From the NCBI GenBank assembly GCA_958446555.1, contig CAUCWU010000008.1, positions 1 through 18,965 on the forward strand: DNA of 18,965 bases. The letters are read 5' to 3'. The first letter of the stretch is position 1. Every line of letters starts with the position of its first letter. Positions 15,100-18,965 of the stretch are shown here, piece after piece. The notes beneath the pieces are model-generated. The model was given only the letters and a program-made list of their open reading frames with translations, was not told the DNA's origin and searched no databases. The DNA is from an uncultured Lachnospiraceae bacterium (GTDB lineage Bacteria; Bacillota; Clostridia; Lachnospirales; Lachnospiraceae). The position numbers were made by a program, and so were the translations under genes.

Positions 15100-16179
15100 C
15101 TACAGAAGTGATTTCATAACTTCTTCTACATATTCTAGCCGGTTGCATCTCCACGCATCTGCCCCACAAAAGACAAGTCCATTGTCGGCATCTCCTGTCA
15201 CGGAGGTGATTAGTGCATCTGTAATACAATATGGAATCTCATTTGGCTTACAATTTTTCAGACAACCTCTGCATGTTTTCGGTGGTATTTTTTCACCGGA
15301 CATAATCGTATCCGAAAATAGATTTCTCACAGCACGGCCTGGCAATCCTACTGGACTTTTCACCAAAATGATATCTTCTTTTTTGGAATGAAGGTAGGCA
15401 TTCTTAAATGCATCTGACGCATCACACTCATAAGTTGTGACAAATCGAGTCGCTGACTGCACTGCATCTACACCTAACGAAAATGCATGGTTGACATCTT
15501 CCTTTGTGCTGATGCCACCTGCAAGCACGACTGGAATCTCTTTTTGAAAACGAGTCGCATATTCATGGCAGACCGAAAGGATGCGTTTTACTTCCTCATC
15601 ATATGCGGTGTCATCAAAAATGGCTAACTGATCCTTGGTAAAGCCAAGATGTCCGCCTGCTTTTGGTCCCTCAATGATGACAAAATCAGGTGCGCAGTGA
15701 TGCTTTTTCTCCCAATAATGAAAAATCACCTTTGCTGACTTTTCAGTTGAGACAACAGGCGCAAGTGATGGGGCATAGTCCGGTGAGATTTCATCTTGAA
15801 ATTCTTGAAGTGTCTTGTTTACAATTGCCGGAAGATCAACTGGAAGACCTGCTCCACACACTAAAAAATCTGTTCCTGCCAAAACAGCTGCTCGAACATA
15901 CTCCTCATAGTGGCGCATTGCCACCATGATATTAAATCCGATGATGCCGTCTGGTGCGATCGCTCTGGCCTTTTGAAATTCACTCTTGATTGCGCGAAGA
16001 TTTGCCGAAAAGGGATCACGGTCAAAATCTGGATCGCGAAAGCCAATCTGGGCGGCAGAGATCGTTCCCGCACCACCAGACTTCGCTACAGCCCCAGCAA
16101 GATTAGACAAACTGACACCGACACCCATGCCACCCTGAAAGATCGGGATCCTCAATTCCTTATTATTTATTTTTATCAT
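15100..16179 (-). CDS. nitronate monooxygenase/FabK-like FMN-binding protein
   Basis: A protein of 359 residues of the 2-nitropropane dioxygenase/FabK TIM-barrel family. The N terminus (RIPIFQGGMGVGVS, 10-23), the active-site AGGHLG (174-179, with candidate catalytic His177) and the phosphate-binding AGGIST (220-225) are conserved. Members are FMN-dependent enoyl-ACP reductases (FabK) or nitronate monooxygenases. It follows accDA by 18 bases on the same strand, which favours a link with fatty acid synthesis, but FabK is usually about 310 residues. The extra C-terminal part holds a cysteine cluster, Cys303, Cys306, Cys310 and Cys318, with Cys338 and Cys345 behind. This could bind iron-sulphur or zinc and is not part of the FabK core as I know it. 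The exact reaction is undecided. Confidence 0.78.
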   Translation of the reverse strand: MIKINNKELRIPIFQGGMGVGVSLSNLAGAVAKSGGAGTISAAQIGFRDPDFDRDPFSANLRAIKSEFQKARAIAPDGIIGFNIMVAMRHYEEYVRAAVLAGTDFLVCGAGLPVDLPAIVNKTLQEFQDEISPDYAPSLAPVVSTEKSAKVIFHYWEKKHHCAPDFVIIEGPKAGGHLGFTKDQLAIFDDTAYDEEVKRILSVCHEYATRFQKEIPVVLAGGISTKEDVNHAFSLGVDAVQSATRFVTTYECDASDAFKNAYLHSKKEDIILVKSPVGLPGRAVRNLFSDTIMSGEKIPPKTCRGCLKNCKPNEIPYCITDALITSVTGDADNGLVFCGADAWRCNRLEYVEEVMKSLL

Positions 16180-16197
16180 GTTATCTTATATCCTCTT

Positions 16198-17955
16198 CTA
16201 ATAAGCTCGAAAACGCTTGTAGCGGTGCTCACAAAGTTCATCTATTTCCATGTTCCTATATTGATTCAAAAACTGCCCAATTTTTTCTGCCATCTTTTCT
16301 GCGACTGGCTCTAACTTTTCTTTTGTGAAATGCTCTGGCTCATCAAATACATACTCGACGATTCCAGCTTTCTTTAAATCGGCTGCCGTTAGCTTCATGC
16401 TCTCTGCCGCTTCCTTTGCTCTCTTTCCATCCTTCCAGAGAATACTCGAAAAGCCTTCTGGGGAGAGAATCGAGTAGACCGCATTTTCTAGCATCCACAC
16501 TTCATCTGCAACAGCCAGTGCCAATGCACCGCCACTTCCGCCCTCTCCAATTAAAATAGAAAGAACTGGTGTCTTTAGGGCAGACATCTGGTAAATGCTT
16601 TTTGCAATCGCCTCACCTTGTCCGTGCTCCTCAGCCTCAATTCTGCAGTCTGCTCCTGGCGTATCGACAAAACAGATGACTGGTCGATGAAATTTCTCGG
16701 CCTGAGCCATCAGTCTTTGTGCCTTTCGGTAGCCTTGCGGCGAACACATGCCAAAGTTTTCCTTCTTTTGCTGGGCAAGTACCGTCACTGGCTGCCCTTT
16801 GAAAAAACCGATTCCACCGATTAAAGCAGAATCATCCGTCATCTGCCGGTCACCGTGAAGCTCATAGAAGCTATCAAACAACGCGGCAATATAGTCAGAT
16901 CCAACTGGGCGCTTTTTGTCACGCGACAGGCAGACACGATCCCAAGCGGAATGTAACTTTAAAGATGCATCGGTACATGACAGTTCATCAACCTTTTCTG
17001 AAACTGTTTTCTCTAAATCTATATTTACCGAAGCTAATGTTTCTGCAGTTAATTTGCATTCTGCAACAGCTTGCTTTTCTTCACTATTTCTAGCTTCTTG
17101 GCAATTTAATTGTGTATTATGAAGCTTTAACAGATCAGTCAGCACTTTCTTTTGCTCACTTCTCTCCACAATGCGGTCAACAAAGCCATGCGCAAGCAAA
17201 AACTCTGCTCTCTGAAAACCAGATGGAAGCCGCTGTCCTGTTGTCTGTTCAATGACTCTAGGTCCAGCAAACCCGATTAGTGCCTTCGGCTCTGCCAAAA
17301 TGATATCGCCCTCCATCGCAAAGCTTGCCGTCACACCGCCTGTCGTCGGATCTGTCAAAAAGCTAATATAAAGAAGTCCAGCATCACTGTGACGTTTTAA
17401 TGCAGCTGAGGTTTTTGCCATCTGCATCAGCGACACGATTCCCTCCTGCATTCTCGCACCGCCTGAGCAAGTGTAGATGATAATTGGAAGTTTTTTTTCG
17501 GTAGCGCGCTCGGTTGCCCGTGTGATTTTCTCGCCAACTGCCTCGCCCATGCTTGCCATCATAAAACGGCCATCCATCACACACAGTACAGCTGCCTCTC
17601 CACCAATCGTGCATATTCCAGTGACAACTGCCTCTCTCAGGTGCGTCTTTGCCCGCGCAGCAGCAAGCTTTTCCTCATAACCTTCAAACTCCATCGGATT
17701 GCCGCCCACTAAGTCTTTGTCCCACTCGGTAAAGCTTCCCTCATCGGCAATTCTTGCAATGCGCTCCTGGGCGCGGACACGGAAATAGCCGTTGCAATTT
17801 GGGCAAACATAAAAGTTTTTTCGAACATCGTCAGCGACAACTGCTTTTTTGCAAAAGCTGCACTTGCATAAAAGTCCCTCTGGAACCTCTGGCTTTTTGC
17901 GAATTCCAGCAAATGGCCGCACTAACGTCTTTTTAAATACATGATCGAGATTCAT
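16198..17955 (-). CDS. accDA: fused acetyl-CoA carboxylase carboxyltransferase, beta-alpha (AccD-AccA)
   Basis: A single chain of 585 residues containing both carboxyltransferase subunits, which move CO2 from carboxybiotin to acetyl-CoA to make malonyl-CoA. The AccD part (about 1-280) has its zinc ribbon, Cys32-x2-Cys35 and Cys51-x2-Cys54, then TCSGGARMQEG (162-172) and DPTTGGVTASFA (202-213). A polar, Glu/Lys/Thr-rich linker (about 281-335) leads to the AccA part, with HGDRQMTDDSA (367-377), VDTPGADCRIEAEEHGQGEA (430-449), GEGGSGGALAL (470-480) and EGFSSILWKDG (500-510). The usual N-terminal helical region of AccA is shortened. No stop or frameshift separates the halves, so it is a true fusion. 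It begins 2 bases after accC and ends 18 bases before the FabK-like gene. Confidence 0.95.
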   Translation of the reverse strand: MNLDHVFKKTLVRPFAGIRKKPEVPEGLLCKCSFCKKAVVADDVRKNFYVCPNCNGYFRVRAQERIARIADEGSFTEWDKDLVGGNPMEFEGYEEKLAAARAKTHLREAVVTGICTIGGEAAVLCVMDGRFMMASMGEAVGEKITRATERATEKKLPIIIYTCSGGARMQEGIVSLMQMAKTSAALKRHSDAGLLYISFLTDPTTGGVTASFAMEGDIILAEPKALIGFAGPRVIEQTTGQRLPSGFQRAEFLLAHGFVDRIVERSEQKKVLTDLLKLHNTQLNCQEARNSEEKQAVAECKLTAETLASVNIDLEKTVSEKVDELSCTDASLKLHSAWDRVCLSRDKKRPVGSDYIAALFDSFYELHGDRQMTDDSALIGGIGFFKGQPVTVLAQQKKENFGMCSPQGYRKAQRLMAQAEKFHRPVICFVDTPGADCRIEAEEHGQGEAIAKSIYQMSALKTPVLSILIGEGGSGGALALAVADEVWMLENAVYSILSPEGFSSILWKDGKRAKEAAESMKLTAADLKKAGIVEYVFDEPEHFTKEKLEPVAEKMAEKIGQFLNQYRNMEIDELCEHRYKRFRAY

Positions 17956-17957
17956 AG

Positions 17958-18965
17958 TTAATCCTTTCCAAGCAGTCTTTCCTCTGTGTCTGCACGCTTC
18001 GCAGCTTCTTTTTGCAGTCGATCAATAAATTCAATATCAATATTTCCAGACAAGAAATCTGGATTGTTTAACAGTGTATACTGATAATTGACATTGGTAT
18101 CCACACCTTCGATAATCACCTCACCCAGCGCACTCTGCATCTTTCGGATCGCCTCGTTTCTGTTTTTGGCCCAGACACTAATCTTGGCAATCATCGAGTC
18201 ATAGTACGGTGGAATTGTGTAACCACTATAAATTGCTGAGTCGATTCTAACCCCTTTTCCACCCGGCAGATGAAGATCTGTGATGGTTCCCGGACACGGA
18301 AGAAAATTGTCCTCTGGGCGCTCTGCATTGATTCTGACCTCAATTGCATGACCTGTAATCTTCACCTGATCCTGCGTGTAAGAAAGCTTTTTTCCATCGG
18401 CAATGCGAATCTGTTCCTTAATCAAATCAATTCCTGTGATCCACTCAGTAATCGGATGCTCAACCTGAATTCTGGTATTCATCTCCATAAAATAAAAGTG
18501 GCCGTCACTCTCTAACAAAAACTCAATGGTTCCTGCATTGACATAGCCTGCTGCTTTTGCAGCCCGAACAGCCGTCTCACCCATCTTTTCGCGAAGCTCA
18601 GGGGAAAGTGCGCTGCTTGGTGCCTCCTCAATCATCTTTTGATGATTTCTTTGAATTGAACAATCGCGCTCACCAAGATGAATCACATTGCCAAACGAGT
18701 CAGCCAAAATCTGAAACTCAATATGTCTTGGCCTTGTGATAAAATGCTCGATATACATCGCATCATCGCCAAATGACTGCTTTGCCTCTGCCTGAGCGAT
18801 TGCGAAATTTTTTACAAACTCATCGGCATCCTTTGCCGTTCTCATACCTTTTCCACCGCCGCCAAGAACAGCCTTAATCATTACTGGATAGCCAACCTTA
18901 TCAGCTGTCTCTTTCGCATCTTTTTCATCATAGACAGCGTGATCGCAACCCGGAATCACCGGAAC
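17958..18965 (-). CDS. accC: acetyl-CoA carboxylase biotin carboxylase subunit, 5' end missing
   Basis: The frame runs off the end of the window. About 335 residues are present, beginning at VPVIPGCDHAV, so roughly the first 110 residues of a normal 445-450 residue AccC are missing. The ATP-grasp glycine-rich loop VLGGGGKGMRTA, HIEFQILAD, ERDCSIQRNHQK and the catalytic NTRIQVEHPITE motif are all intact. The enzyme carboxylates the biotin of AccB using ATP and bicarbonate, the first step of fatty acid synthesis. The stop is 2 bases before the accDA start, and the accDA ribosome site (AAAGGAT) lies inside the accC end, so they are translationally linked. Upstream genes (probably accB and fab genes) would lie beyond the window. 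Confidence 0.95.
   Translation of the reverse strand, partial: VPVIPGCDHAVYDEKDAKETADKVGYPVMIKAVLGGGGKGMRTAKDADEFVKNFAIAQAEAKQSFGDDAMYIEHFITRPRHIEFQILADSFGNVIHLGERDCSIQRNHQKMIEEAPSSALSPELREKMGETAVRAAKAAGYVNAGTIEFLLESDGHFYFMEMNTRIQVEHPITEWITGIDLIKEQIRIADGKKLSYTQDQVKITGHAIEVRINAERPEDNFLPCPGTITDLHLPGGKGVRIDSAIYSGYTIPPYYDSMIAKISVWAKNRNEAIRKMQSALGEVIIEGVDTNVNYQYTLLNNPDFLSGNIDIEFIDRLQKEAAKRADTEERLLGKD

Noticed and set aside
15910..16314. 134-codon plus-strand frame spanning the junction of accDA and the flavoprotein gene
   Set aside because: It lies antisense to two conserved genes in an operon and has no promoter or ribosome site of its own.

Overview
The window reads as a carbohydrate-utilisation island of a low-to-moderate GC, Gram-positive anaerobe, most likely a gut Lachnospiraceae-type Clostridium. 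The pointers are strong AGGAGG ribosome binding sites, sigma-A-like promoters, tightly overlapping operons, a split transketolase and a fused accD-accA gene. The taxonomic guess is inference. No tRNA, rRNA, insertion sequence, phage gene or CRISPR array was seen.

Layout. (1) 1-1399, plus strand: the 3' end of a GH29 alpha-L-fucosidase and a GDSL/SGNH esterase, closed by a bidirectional terminator. (2) 6441-1491, minus strand: a four-gene operon of an Asp/Glu-racemase-like protein, a GH127 beta-L-arabinofuranosidase, a DUF1537 acid-sugar kinase and a BKACE (DUF849) beta-keto acid cleavage enzyme. Three of the genes are joined by ATGA overlaps or a short gap. (3) 6683-7669, plus strand: a lone GH43-like beta-propeller glycosidase with its own promoter, a start-site palindrome and a strong terminator. 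(4) 13845-7744, minus strand: a five-gene operon of a fucose-isomerase-family sugar isomerase, the N and C subunits of a split transketolase, a glycerol-kinase-like FGGY kinase and a sialate-O-acetylesterase-like esterase. (5) 14076-15083, plus strand: a divergent LacI-family regulator, separated from operon 4 by a repeat-rich control region. (6) 18965-15100, minus strand: the end of a fatty-acid synthesis operon (accC partial, fused accDA, and a nitronate-monooxygenase/FabK-like flavoprotein). It is housekeeping and marks the edge of the island.

How the parts may work together. Operon 4 has the three activities (aldose isomerase, ketose kinase, dedicated split transketolase) of the non-oxidative transketolase route for D-apiose, and contains no pentose-phosphate epimerase or aldolase. 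D-apiose is a branched pentose found mainly in the pectin rhamnogalacturonan II (RG-II) and in apiogalacturonan. The surrounding enzymes (alpha-L-fucosidase, beta-L-arabinofuranosidase, two acetylesterase-type hydrolases, a GH43-like glycosidase) match linkages and decorations of RG-II side chains. I therefore propose a pectin/RG-II oligosaccharide locus with an apiose operon. Its second operon couples GH127 to an acid-sugar kinase and a beta-keto acid cleavage enzyme in a combination I cannot match to a described pathway. All pathway assignments are inference from family membership and context. No transporter gene lies in the window.
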